A stretch of 16,550 nt of DNA from an uncultured Eubacteriales bacterium. Lineage in GTDB: Bacteria > Bacillota > Clostridia > Oscillospirales > CAG-382. The notes beneath the pieces are model-generated. The model was not told the origin of the DNA, ran no database searches, and was given only the letters and a program-made list of their open reading frames with translations. Each line of letters begins with the position of its first letter. Positions within the stretch are counted from its first letter, which is position 1. Positions 6,265-13,279 of this stretch are shown piece after piece. The stretch lies in contig USHI01000013.1 of assembly GCA_900554405.1 (NCBI GenBank), forward strand, positions 1-16,550, given 5' to 3'. Position numbers and translations under genes: made by a program.

Positions 6265-7512
6265 TTATTCAGCCCCGTTTTCGGCGATGGCAAGCCTTGC
6301 ACAGCAAGCAAGAACTTCCGCCGCACGGGCGATTTCCGAAAGGGAAGGGTAGGTGGGCGCGATACGAAGCATATTGTCGTTCGGGTCGACCCCGTAGGGG
6401 AACATTGCGCCTGCGGGCGTGATTATCAGCCCGATATCACGGCACAGCTCGACAGTGCGCTTCGCCGTTCCGTTCGGCAGAACGAGCGTGATAAAGTAAC
6501 CGCCGTTCGGCTTTGTCCAGTGAACGCCGTGCATTCCCGCAAATTCGCGCTCGAACGCATCGTACACCGCCTGGAATTTCGGGCGGATTATATTCATGTG
6601 GACACGCATCTGCGAAACAATATCATCGTAGCAGCGGAACACTTTTGAGTGCCGAAGCTGGTTCATTTTGTCGTGCCCGATGGTCTGTATCTTCATTGCG
6701 GCAAGAATGCGCTCGATATTGCGCGGGCTTGCTGCGATACAGGATATACCCGAACCGGGGTAGGTTATCTTGGAGGTGGAGGCAAATTCGAAAAACATAT
6801 CCTCGTTGCCGTATTTGCGCGCTTCGGAGAATATTTCAAGCACTTCGTCGGGCGTGTCCGTCAGATCGTGGAGTACATATGCGTTGTCCCAGAACACACG
6901 GAAATCCTTTGCCCGCGGGCGGAGTGCGGCGATACGCCGTACCGTTTCATCGGAATAGGAAACTCCCATCGGGTTGGAATACTTCGGTACGCACCAGATA
7001 CCCTTTATGGTTTCGTCGGATGCGACAAGCGATTCGATCATGTCCATATCGGGGCCGGTTTCATAAAGCGGGATATTTATCATGTTGATCCCGAAATACT
7101 CGCATATTGCAAAATGCCTGTCGTAGCCCGGCACGGGGCAGAGAAAGGATATCTTATCGTATTTCGACCAGGGCTTGCAGCCGTCCTCCGTTGGGTGGAG
7201 CATTGCGCGGGCGACGGTATCATACATAAGATTGAGGCTGGAATTGCCTCCGACAATGATATGGTCGGAACCGACGCCGAGCATTTCACCCAACAGCCGC
7301 TTCATTTCGTTTATGCCGTCCAGACCGCCGTAATTGCGGCAATCGCTGCCAGTTTCGGAAAAGCATTCCGCATTGCAGGTGACGGCGGTGAGCAGACGTT
7401 CCACCGTGGCGACCTGTTCGGTGCTCGGCTTCCCGCGGGACATATCCAGCTTCAGCCCGAGCGACCGGTAGTCTTCATATCTTTTTTTGAGCTGCTTGTA
7501 TAATTCAGACAT
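6265..7512 (-). CDS. PLP-dependent aspartate aminotransferase (subgroup Ic / Asp_aminotransf-like)
   Basis: A 415-residue fold-type I aminotransferase, most likely interconverting aspartate plus 2-oxoglutarate with oxaloacetate plus glutamate. The PLP Schiff-base lysine is Lys248 in STSKITYPGSG (245-255). The pyridine-binding Asp is in FWDNAY (207-212, Asp209), and PKYSNPMG (176-183) holds the Asn-Pro motif. DMSRGKPS (23-30) is the N-terminal substrate-pocket motif, and the C-terminal NMLRIAPTYPS carries the carboxylate-binding arginine. These spacings match the Asp_aminotransf family described for Corynebacterium AspT better than classic AspC/AspB. The gene starts 12 bases after the asnS stop, and its ribosome binding site (AAGGA) overlaps that stop codon. 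Bacillus also pairs an aspartate aminotransferase with asnS, which supports the substrate assignment. Family is near certain; aspartate specificity is inferred. Confidence 0.9.
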   Translation of the reverse strand: MSELYKQLKKRYEDYRSLGLKLDMSRGKPSTEQVATVERLLTAVTCNAECFSETGSDCRNYGGLDGINEMKRLLGEMLGVGSDHIIVGGNSSLNLMYDTVARAMLHPTEDGCKPWSKYDKISFLCPVPGYDRHFAICEYFGINMINIPLYETGPDMDMIESLVASDETIKGIWCVPKYSNPMGVSYSDETVRRIAALRPRAKDFRVFWDNAYVLHDLTDTPDEVLEIFSEARKYGNEDMFFEFASTSKITYPGSGISCIAASPRNIERILAAMKIQTIGHDKMNQLRHSKVFRCYDDIVSQMRVHMNIIRPKFQAVYDAFEREFAGMHGVHWTKPNGGYFITLVLPNGTAKRTVELCRDIGLIITPAGAMFPYGVDPNDNMLRIAPTYPSLSEIARAAEVLACCARLAIAENGAE

Positions 7513-7524
7513 ATCGTTAGATCC

Positions 7525-8931
7525 TTAAAATTCGGCGCTGCCTGCCGTTCTGGGGAACAGCTCGACATCGCGTATGTTGTTCATGCCGGTAATATACATG
7601 ATAAGACGTTCAAACCCGAGCCCGTACCCGGCGTGCTTTACGCCGCCGTAGCGCCGAAGATCGAGGTACCACCAGTAATCCTCCTTCTTCAGCCCGAGCG
7701 ATTCAAGCCTTGCTTCGAGCACGTCAAGGCGTTCCTCCCTTTGCGAACCGCCGATAAGCTCGCCCACGCCGGGGACAAGCATATCCGCCGCCGCGACGGT
7801 TTTTCCGTCGTCGTTAAGGCGCATATAAAAAGCCTTGATATCCTTGGGGTAATCGGTCACGAATACCGGAACGCCGAAAATCCTTTCGGTGAGATAGCGT
7901 TCGTGTTCGGTTTGGAGATCGCAGCCCCATTCCACCGGGTATTCGAACTTTTCGCCGCTCTTTTTGAGCATTTCGACCGCCTCGGTATAGCTGACGCGCG
8001 CAAAATCGCTTTCGAGCAGGTGTGTGAGTCGGCTTATAAGCTCTTTATCTATAAAGCGGTTGAAGAAATCCATTTCCGCAGGGCAGCGCTCCATGACATA
8101 GCGGATAACGTATTTTGTCATTTCCTCCGCAAGATCCATGTAATCCTCGAGATCGGCAAAGGCGATCTCCGGCTCGATCATCCAGAATTCCGCGGCATGG
8201 CGCGGTGTGTTGGAATTTTCGGCGCGGAAGGTGGGGCCGAAGGTGTAAACGTTGGAATAGGCAAGGGCAAAGCATTCGGCTTCGAGCTGGCCGGAAACGG
8301 TCAGGCTTGTCGGTTTGCAGAAAAAGTCTTTGGAATAGTCGATATTGCCCTTGTCGTCGAGCGGCGGGTTTTGCATATCGAGCGTGGTGACATGGAACAT
8401 TTCGCCCGCGCCTTCGCAGTCGCTCGCGGTTATGAGCGGGGTGTTGACATAAACAAAGCCCTTATCCGCAAAAAAGCGGTGAATGCCCTGCGCGGCGACA
8501 GAACGCACGCGGAAAACGGCGTTGAAGGTATTTGCGCGGGGGCGCAGATGCGCAACGGAACGCAGGAATTCGAAGGAATGCCTTTTGGGCTGGATCGGGT
8601 ATTCGGGCGTGGACTGCCCCGTGACCTCGATGCTTTCCGCCTTTAATTCAAAGGGCTGCTTTGCACCCGGGGTGAGCACGACTTCGCCCGTGGCGATAAC
8701 GGATGCCGGTATGTTCAGCTTTGCGATCTCCTTATAATTGGAAAGCCGGTCGCTTTCGAAAACGACCTGCATATTGGAAAAGCAGCTGCCGTCGTTCAGT
8801 TCGATAAAGCCGAACGCGTTGGAGGAGCGGATAGTCCTTACCCAGCCGCCGAGCCGTACGGTTTTGCCGCCAAAGCTTTCCGGGCTTGCAAAAATATCGG
8901 TTATCCTTGTGAGTGTGGATTTTATTGCCAT
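7525..8931 (-). CDS. asnS: Asparaginyl-tRNA synthetase
   Basis: A 468-residue class IIb aminoacyl-tRNA synthetase that charges tRNA(Asn) with asparagine in the cytoplasm. An N-terminal OB-fold anticodon-binding domain (about 18-107, with VRLGGWVRTIRSSNAFGFIELNDGS) precedes the catalytic domain. Motif 2, FRAENSNTPRHAAEFWMIEPE (starting at 235), has the asparagine-type residues. Motif 3, GYGLGFERL (435-443), is followed by the diagnostic GMNNIRDVELFPRT. ATG 8931 is chosen over the in-frame GTG at 8940, because that GTG lies inside the Shine-Dalgarno sequence AGAGGTG. Full length, no damage. First gene of the operon asnS-aminotransferase-DUF4430-S component. The leader is only about 35 bases, too short for a T-box, unlike many Firmicutes synthetase genes. 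Confidence 0.97.
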   Translation of the reverse strand: MAIKSTLTRITDIFASPESFGGKTVRLGGWVRTIRSSNAFGFIELNDGSCFSNMQVVFESDRLSNYKEIAKLNIPASVIATGEVVLTPGAKQPFELKAESIEVTGQSTPEYPIQPKRHSFEFLRSVAHLRPRANTFNAVFRVRSVAAQGIHRFFADKGFVYVNTPLITASDCEGAGEMFHVTTLDMQNPPLDDKGNIDYSKDFFCKPTSLTVSGQLEAECFALAYSNVYTFGPTFRAENSNTPRHAAEFWMIEPEIAFADLEDYMDLAEEMTKYVIRYVMERCPAEMDFFNRFIDKELISRLTHLLESDFARVSYTEAVEMLKKSGEKFEYPVEWGCDLQTEHERYLTERIFGVPVFVTDYPKDIKAFYMRLNDDGKTVAAADMLVPGVGELIGGSQREERLDVLEARLESLGLKKEDYWWYLDLRRYGGVKHAGYGLGFERLIMYITGMNNIRDVELFPRTAGSAEF

Positions 8932-8973
8932 GATTTTCACCTCTCGGGTTATTACTACATTCTACACCGACCC

Positions 8974-9002
8974 ATTATATCACCCTTTTTGCGCTAATGC
9001 AA
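8974..9002 (-). promoter_or_regulatory. Promoter for the asnS operon
   Basis: On the minus strand TTGCAT (9002-8997), exactly 17 bases, then a perfect TATAAT (8979-8974). The expected transcription start is about 35 bases before the asnS ATG. The -35 box overlaps the first of three ATGCA sequences at 8997, 9018 and 9028. Confidence 0.8.
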
Positions 9003-9087
9003 GAGCTTTTCGAGCCTATGCACAAAAATGCAAGAACAAGCGCACAAAATTTCATTCGCGTGCCTGCGCACCGGGCGCAAAAAACTG

Positions 9088-9117
9088 TTGCAAACCCGTG
9101 CCGAATTATGGTAGAAT
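9088..9117 (+). promoter_or_regulatory. Promoter for the HAD hydrolase gene
   Basis: TTGCAA (9088-9093), 18 bases, then TAGAAT (9112-9117). The spacer holds TGCCGAA followed six bases later by the -10 box, the same arrangement as in the LRR-gene promoter. It is divergent from the asnS promoter, with the -35 boxes about 85 bases apart. Confidence 0.6.
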
Positions 9118-9161
9118 ATACGCACTTGTGATCATTATATTCCGAAAGGGCGGTTTTGTGC

Positions 9162-9743
9162 ATGACGCTTGAGCAGCTTCTTCCCGGAGCTCCCGGCTGT
9201 ATTGCGGGGAAGAAAGGGATCATATTCGATTTCGACGGAACACTTGTGGATTCCATGCGGTTCTGGGATATGTATACCGATAAGGATTATTCCTTCCGCG
9301 CGGCTTTCATGAAGGAAAAGTACGATACCTGCGTTACGCCCAAGCCCGGAGCGCGGGAGCTTTTGGCGCTTCTCCGCGAAAACGGTGTTCCCGTCTGCAT
9401 AGCGACATCTACGCCCCGCCGGGTCTCGCAGGGGTTTTTCGAAAGGTTCCCGCTGGACAGGCTTGTTGATTTTTATATTTCGAGCGCCGATGTCGGTGCG
9501 GATAAATGCGAATCCCCGGCGATATACTTTGCAGCCGCGGAACGGCTGGGGCTTGCCTGGGAGGAATGCGTCGTTTTCGAGGACCTTCCTTCCTCCGCAC
9601 GCATGGCGAAGAAGGGCGGGTTCACCGTTGTCGCCGTATATGACGAAGAGCGCTTGGAGGCTTCCCTCGGCCGCAGCGCCGAGCAGGCGCTCGCGCAGGA
9701 GTGCGACGGATACATTCATTCGCTCTGCGAGCTTGTGCCGTAA
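9162..9743 (+). CDS. HAD-superfamily phosphatase with short cap region
   Basis: A 193-residue HAD hydrolase that would remove phosphate from a small metabolite or sugar phosphate; the substrate is unknown. Motif I is FDFDGTLVDS (22-31) with nucleophile Asp23 and general acid Asp25. Motif II is ATST (81-84), motif III is Lys115 in ADKCESPAIY, and motif IV is VVFEDLPSSARMAKKGG (138-154). The order matches the beta-phosphoglucomutase/phosphoglycolate phosphatase branch. However, only about 59 residues separate Asp23 from motif II, against roughly 100 in that branch, so the C1 helical cap is mostly missing. All catalytic residues remain, so it is probably active. Start choice: ATG 9162 follows AAAGGG at 9145-9150; the in-frame TTG at 9156 is a weaker alternative. 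The gene is monocistronic, bounded by its own promoter and a terminator. Confidence 0.87.
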   Translation: MTLEQLLPGAPGCIAGKKGIIFDFDGTLVDSMRFWDMYTDKDYSFRAAFMKEKYDTCVTPKPGARELLALLRENGVPVCIATSTPRRVSQGFFERFPLDRLVDFYISSADVGADKCESPAIYFAAAERLGLAWEECVVFEDLPSSARMAKKGGFTVVAVYDEERLEASLGRSAEQALAQECDGYIHSLCELVP

Positions 9744-9750
9744 TTAAAAA

Positions 9751-9778
9751 ATGCGCCGTGCCAACCTGCACGGCGCAT
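9751..9778. terminator. Bidirectional terminator between HAD hydrolase and Gfo/Idh/MocA genes
   Basis: ATGCGCCGTGC (9751-9761) pairs perfectly with GCACGGCGCAT (9768-9778) around a 6-base loop. On the minus strand a run of six T residues follows immediately, a strong signal for the dehydrogenase transcript. On the + strand the T-rich part comes later and is interrupted, so it is weaker there. Confidence 0.9.
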
Positions 9779-9792
9779 TCTGCATTTTTATA

Positions 9793-10821
9793 TCAAAGGT
9801 AAACGGTTTTGTCCTCCTCTGCGGAGCGGTATATCGCAAGGATGGCATCCACCGCCCGGCGCCCGTCGGCAATGCCGGAAAGCGGCTTGCCGCCGCTGCG
9901 GAGCGCGCGCAGCATATCCGCGATCTGGCGGATATGGCCGTCCGTGGAGATCGCCGTCGGCGTGGAATAACCGCCCGCAAGCGCAGGCTGAACGGCAATG
10001 TCCTCGTTGATCGCGTTGTCCTTTATATCCCAGCGGACAATGGAGGCTTCTTCAAGCGCTATGCTGCCTTTGTCGCCGTTGAGCTCCAAACGGCGCGGGT
10101 AGCCCGGATAAACGGATGTCGTAGCACGGATGACACCCGTCGCACCGTTTTTGTATTCGACCACGGCGGCAAGAGTATCCTCCACCTCGATATTGCGGAC
10201 AAGCGTTTTCGATACCGCCTTTACGCATTTGATATCCCCGGCGAGATAAAGCAGAAGATCGACCCCGTGTATGCCCTGGTTCATAAGTGCGCCGCCGCCG
10301 TCGATCCGTTTTGTGCCGCGCCAGCTTCCGCTGTCGTAATATTCCTGCGAACGATGGTATTTCATGTAAATGTCGGCACAGACAAGCCTTCCCAAAAGCC
10401 CTTCATCAAGCGCTTTTTTGGTCATTTCCACCGCGCGGGAAAAGCGATTCTGCGAAATGACGGATACCGTCACCCCGCTTTCGCAGCATATCTTCTCGAT
10501 TGTGTCGAGCTGTTCCTTGCTGATAGCAAGCGGCTTTTCGCATATAATGTTCTTGCCGGCTTTTGCCGCCGCGACAACGGACATATGGTGGTACCCGCTC
10601 GGGGTACAAATGCAGACAACATCTATATCCTTGCAGGCAAGCAGCTCCTCTTCGTTTCGGAAAGCTTTTGTGCCGTGGCGCCGTGCGAACTTTTCCGCCG
10701 CATCGTAAACAACGTCGCAAACGCCGATAAGCTCGGCTTCCGCGGCCAGCTCAAGCACCGCATTGGCATGAAAATCGGCTATGACACCGCATCCGATAAT
10801 GCCGAATCCGTATTTTTTCAA
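9793..10821 (-). CDS. Gfo/Idh/MocA-family NAD(P)-dependent dehydrogenase
   Basis: A 342-residue oxidoreductase of the family that oxidises sugar or inositol hydroxyls, or handles nucleotide-sugar intermediates, with NAD(P). The Rossmann motif GIIGCGVIADFHANA is at 7-21. Asp36 in GVCD, at the end of strand 2, suggests NAD preference. The family EKP motif is ICEKPLA (93-99), with catalytic Lys96. GGGALMNQGIHGVDLLLYLAG (from 175) holds the active-site His185 and Asp188 positions. The C-terminal half is the usual alpha/beta dimerisation and substrate domain. The start is TTG at 10821, 10 bases from a strong AAGGAGG; the Rossmann motif begins immediately after, so no residues are missing. It is monocistronic between its own promoter and a terminator. 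I cannot name the substrate; inositol or a UDP-sugar are family possibilities only. Confidence 0.92.
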   Translation of the reverse strand: MKKYGFGIIGCGVIADFHANAVLELAAEAELIGVCDVVYDAAEKFARRHGTKAFRNEEELLACKDIDVVCICTPSGYHHMSVVAAAKAGKNIICEKPLAISKEQLDTIEKICCESGVTVSVISQNRFSRAVEMTKKALDEGLLGRLVCADIYMKYHRSQEYYDSGSWRGTKRIDGGGALMNQGIHGVDLLLYLAGDIKCVKAVSKTLVRNIEVEDTLAAVVEYKNGATGVIRATTSVYPGYPRRLELNGDKGSIALEEASIVRWDIKDNAINEDIAVQPALAGGYSTPTAISTDGHIRQIADMLRALRSGGKPLSGIADGRRAVDAILAIYRSAEEDKTVYL

Positions 10822-10878
10822 AATAAATATGCCTCCTTACGCAAAAAGCAAGCGAAACTGCTGAAATACTTTCCTGCC

Positions 10879-10907
10879 ATTTTAGCAAATCCGGGGCGCT
10901 TTGTCAA
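10879..10907 (-). promoter_or_regulatory. Promoter for the Gfo/Idh/MocA gene
   Basis: On the minus strand a perfect TTGACA (10907-10902), 17 bases, then TAAAAT (10884-10879). The leader to the TTG start at 10821 is about 50 bases and contains the AAGGAGG ribosome binding site (10838-10832). Confidence 0.85.
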
Positions 10908-10941
10908 GAAAACATAAATGTGCTGAATGCAAAAACGACTA

Positions 10942-10970
10942 TTGACTTTATTTCGCTAATGAGTTAAAAT
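10942..10970 (+). promoter_or_regulatory. Promoter for the serC-serA operon
   Basis: TTGACT (10942-10947), 17 bases, then TAAAAT (10965-10970). Transcription would start near 10977, giving a leader of about 39 bases with AAGGAGA at 11001-11007, 8 bases before the serC ATG. Confidence 0.82.
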
Positions 10971-10982
10971 ACATACATCATA

Positions 10983-10994
10983 TGAGTATACTCA
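10983..10994. promoter_or_regulatory. Palindrome just downstream of the serC promoter, possible operator
   Basis: TGAGTATACTCA is a perfect 12-bp inverted repeat located about 6-17 bases after the expected transcription start. That is a typical position for a roadblock-type repressor site. No matching regulator gene is in the window and I do not recognise the sequence as a known operator. Confidence 0.35.
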
Positions 10995-11015
10995 ATTGAA
11001 AAGGAGATCGTTTCT

Positions 11016-12092
11016 ATGCCTCGTATCTATAATTTTTCCGCAGGGCCTTCCATGCTCCCGCTCTCTGTGCTCGAAAGAGCCGCTTCGGAGATGACCGATT
11101 ACAAGGGAAGCGGTATGTCCGTTATGGAAATGAGCCACCGTACACCCATATATCAGGAGATAATTTCGGCGGCAGAGAGCAATCTCCGCAAGCTTATGAA
11201 TATCCCGGATAATTATAAGGTCCTCTTTCTTCAGGGCGGCGCGACAACGCAGTTTTCCGCAGTTCCGCTCAATCTGATGAACGGCAGCCGCAAGGCGGAT
11301 TACATAGTCAGCGGCCAGTTTTCCGGCAAAGCGGCAAAGGAAGCCGCGAAGTACGGCGAAGTAAACGTGCTTGCCACCTCTGCCGACCGCAACTTCTGCT
11401 ATGTTCCGTATGTGGATACCTTCGATGCGGATGCCGACTATGTCCATATCTGCTACAACAACACGATATTCGGCACCACCTATAATTACATACCCGCAAC
11501 GGGCGATATCCCGCTCGTGGCGGATATGTCCTCGTTTATCCTTTCCCGCCCGATCGATGTTTCGAAATTCGCTTTGATATATGCCGGCGCACAGAAAAAC
11601 ATGGGCCCTGCGGGGATGACACTTGTCATTATCCGCGACGACCTTGTCGGCAACGCGCGCGAGGAAACCCCCGTTATGCTCGATTACAAGCCCCAGGTCG
11701 AAAACGGCTCGATGTACAACACGCCGCCCACATATTCCATTTATATGTCCGGGCTTATCTACGAATGGCTGCTCGAAACCGGCGGTCTGGAGGAACGCGA
11801 AAGGATCAATATCCGCAAGGCTGCTCTGCTTTACGATTATCTCGACGGCAGCAAGCTTTTCCATGCAACGGCGGATAAGGAATTCCGTTCGCTCATGAAC
11901 GTATGCTTTGTCACCGGAGATGCGGAAAAGGATAAAGCCTTCTGCTCCGCTGCGGCAAAGGCGGGATTTGTCAATATCAAGGGTCACCGTTCAGTCGGCG
12001 GTATGCGCGCATCTATCTACAACGCCATGCCGGTCGAGGGTGTCGAAAAGCTGGTAGACTTCATGAATAAATACGAAAAGGAAAACGCCTGA
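11016..12092 (+). CDS. serC: Phosphoserine aminotransferase
   Basis: A 358-residue PLP enzyme of the class-V aminotransferase group. It converts 3-phosphohydroxypyruvate and glutamate to O-phosphoserine and 2-oxoglutarate, the second step of serine synthesis. The N-terminus YNFSAGPSMLP (5-15) and MSVMEMSHRTP (34-44) are diagnostic. FLQGGATTQF (71-80) is the phosphate/PLP-binding loop. The Schiff-base lysine is Lys194 in YAGAQKNMGPAG (189-200). GHRSVGGMRASIYNAMP near the C-terminus carries the substrate-phosphate arginines. Length is normal for the family. It has its own promoter and strong ribosome binding site, and ends one base before the serA start, so the two are translationally coupled. 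The enzyme can also act in pyridoxal phosphate synthesis in some bacteria. Confidence 0.97.
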   Translation: MPRIYNFSAGPSMLPLSVLERAASEMTDYKGSGMSVMEMSHRTPIYQEIISAAESNLRKLMNIPDNYKVLFLQGGATTQFSAVPLNLMNGSRKADYIVSGQFSGKAAKEAAKYGEVNVLATSADRNFCYVPYVDTFDADADYVHICYNNTIFGTTYNYIPATGDIPLVADMSSFILSRPIDVSKFALIYAGAQKNMGPAGMTLVIIRDDLVGNAREETPVMLDYKPQVENGSMYNTPPTYSIYMSGLIYEWLLETGGLEERERINIRKAALLYDYLDGSKLFHATADKEFRSLMNVCFVTGDAEKDKAFCSAAAKAGFVNIKGHRSVGGMRASIYNAMPVEGVEKLVDFMNKYEKENA

Positions 12093-12093
12093 A

Positions 12094-13275
12094 ATGATCA
12101 ACATAAAGCTTTATAATAAGATCAGCAAGCACGGTCTGGATGTATTCGACAGCAAACGCTACAACGTTTCCGAAGCTGCGGAAGAGCCCTGCGGCGTTAT
12201 GGTCAGGAGCGCATCGCTCCACGACGAAAAATTCGGCGGCGAGCTGCTCGCTATCGCCCGTGCGGGCGCCGGCGTAAACAATATCCCGGTGGATGAATGC
12301 AGCAAGCAGGGCATTGTCGTGTTCAACACTCCCGGTGCGAACGCAAACGGTGTCAAGGAGCTTGCCGTCGCATCGCTTCTGCTTGCCTCGCGTGATATCG
12401 TGGGCGGTATCGAATGGGCAAAGAGCCTTAAAGGTCAGGAGGATGTCGCAAAGCTTGTCGAAAAGGGCAAGAGCCGCTTTGCCGGCCCGGAGCTTATGGG
12501 CAAAACGCTTGGTGTTATCGGCTTGGGAGCGATCGGCGGCATGGTCGCAAATGTTGCATATGCGCTCGGAATGAATGTTGTCGGCTGCGATCCTTATATC
12601 ACCGTCAAAAACGCATGGTCGCTTTCGCGCGCGGTGCGCAAGGCGGATGATTACGACAGTATCTATGCGGAAAGCGATTATATCACATACCACGTTCCCG
12701 CCGTTGCGGCGACAAAGGGCATGATCAACGCCGAAGCTATCGCAAAAATGAAGGACGGCGTACGTATTATAAACCTTTCCCGCGGGGAGCTTTGCAATGT
12801 CCCCGATCTTATCGCTGCGCTCGAAAGCGGCAAGGTCGCCTCGTATGTGACCGATTTCCCCTGCGACGAGCTTTTGGGTGTCCCCCACGCCGTGTGCATA
12901 CCTCACCTTGGTGCTTCCACGCCCGAATCGGAGGATAACTGTGCCGTTATGGCGGCGGAGCAGCTTGTGGATTACCTCGAAACCGGCAATATCCGCAACA
13001 GCGTCAATTATCCGGAAATCGTTCTTCCGCGCGGCGCGAAGAACCGAGTTGTCGTGCTGCACGAAAATATTCCGAATATGCTTTCCCAGATTTCCGGTGT
13101 TCTTTCCGCCGACAGGATCAATATCGAAACGCTCCTTTCGCAGTCCAAGGGCGCGAACGCCGTTTCGCTTTTCGATACCGATAACGATGTCACCCCCGCC
13201 ATTCTCGAAGAGATAAGCGGTATCGCGGGCGTTGTCCGCGTAAGGGCCATTTCCGCCGACCGTGACGGGGAATAA
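12094..13275 (+). CDS. serA: D-3-phosphoglycerate dehydrogenase
   Basis: A 393-residue 2-hydroxyacid dehydrogenase that oxidises 3-phosphoglycerate to 3-phosphohydroxypyruvate with NAD, the committed step of serine synthesis. ARAGAGVNNIP (55-65) is the family's substrate motif. The nucleotide fold carries VIGLGAIGGMVANVAYALGM (141-160), with Asp166 (GCDP) indicating NAD. The catalytic set is Arg230 (NLSRGEL), Glu259 (PCDELLG) and His271 (PHLGASTPES). A C-terminal ACT domain (about 318-393, VVVLHENIPNMLSQISGVLS) suggests allosteric control, usually by serine. There is no intervening ASB domain, so this is the shorter SerA type. Its start is one base after the serC stop. No serB-type phosphoserine phosphatase follows, so the third step must be encoded elsewhere or by an unannotated phosphatase. 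Confidence 0.95.
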   Translation: MINIKLYNKISKHGLDVFDSKRYNVSEAAEEPCGVMVRSASLHDEKFGGELLAIARAGAGVNNIPVDECSKQGIVVFNTPGANANGVKELAVASLLLASRDIVGGIEWAKSLKGQEDVAKLVEKGKSRFAGPELMGKTLGVIGLGAIGGMVANVAYALGMNVVGCDPYITVKNAWSLSRAVRKADDYDSIYAESDYITYHVPAVAATKGMINAEAIAKMKDGVRIINLSRGELCNVPDLIAALESGKVASYVTDFPCDELLGVPHAVCIPHLGASTPESEDNCAVMAAEQLVDYLETGNIRNSVNYPEIVLPRGAKNRVVVLHENIPNMLSQISGVLSADRINIETLLSQSKGANAVSLFDTDNDVTPAILEEISGIAGVVRVRAISADRDGE

Positions 13276-13279
13276 AGAA

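Noticed and set aside
7633..8646. 337-residue + strand frame within asnS
   Set aside because: Entirely antisense to asnS, without promoter or ribosome binding site.
8932..9161. Possible small RNA or riboswitch between asnS and the HAD gene
   Set aside because: The region is accounted for by two divergent promoters; I see no stable structure or known riboswitch core.
9751..10917. 388-residue + strand frame opposite the Gfo/Idh/MocA gene
   Set aside because: Begins inside a terminator stem and lies wholly antisense to a gene with a strong promoter, ribosome binding site and complete motifs.
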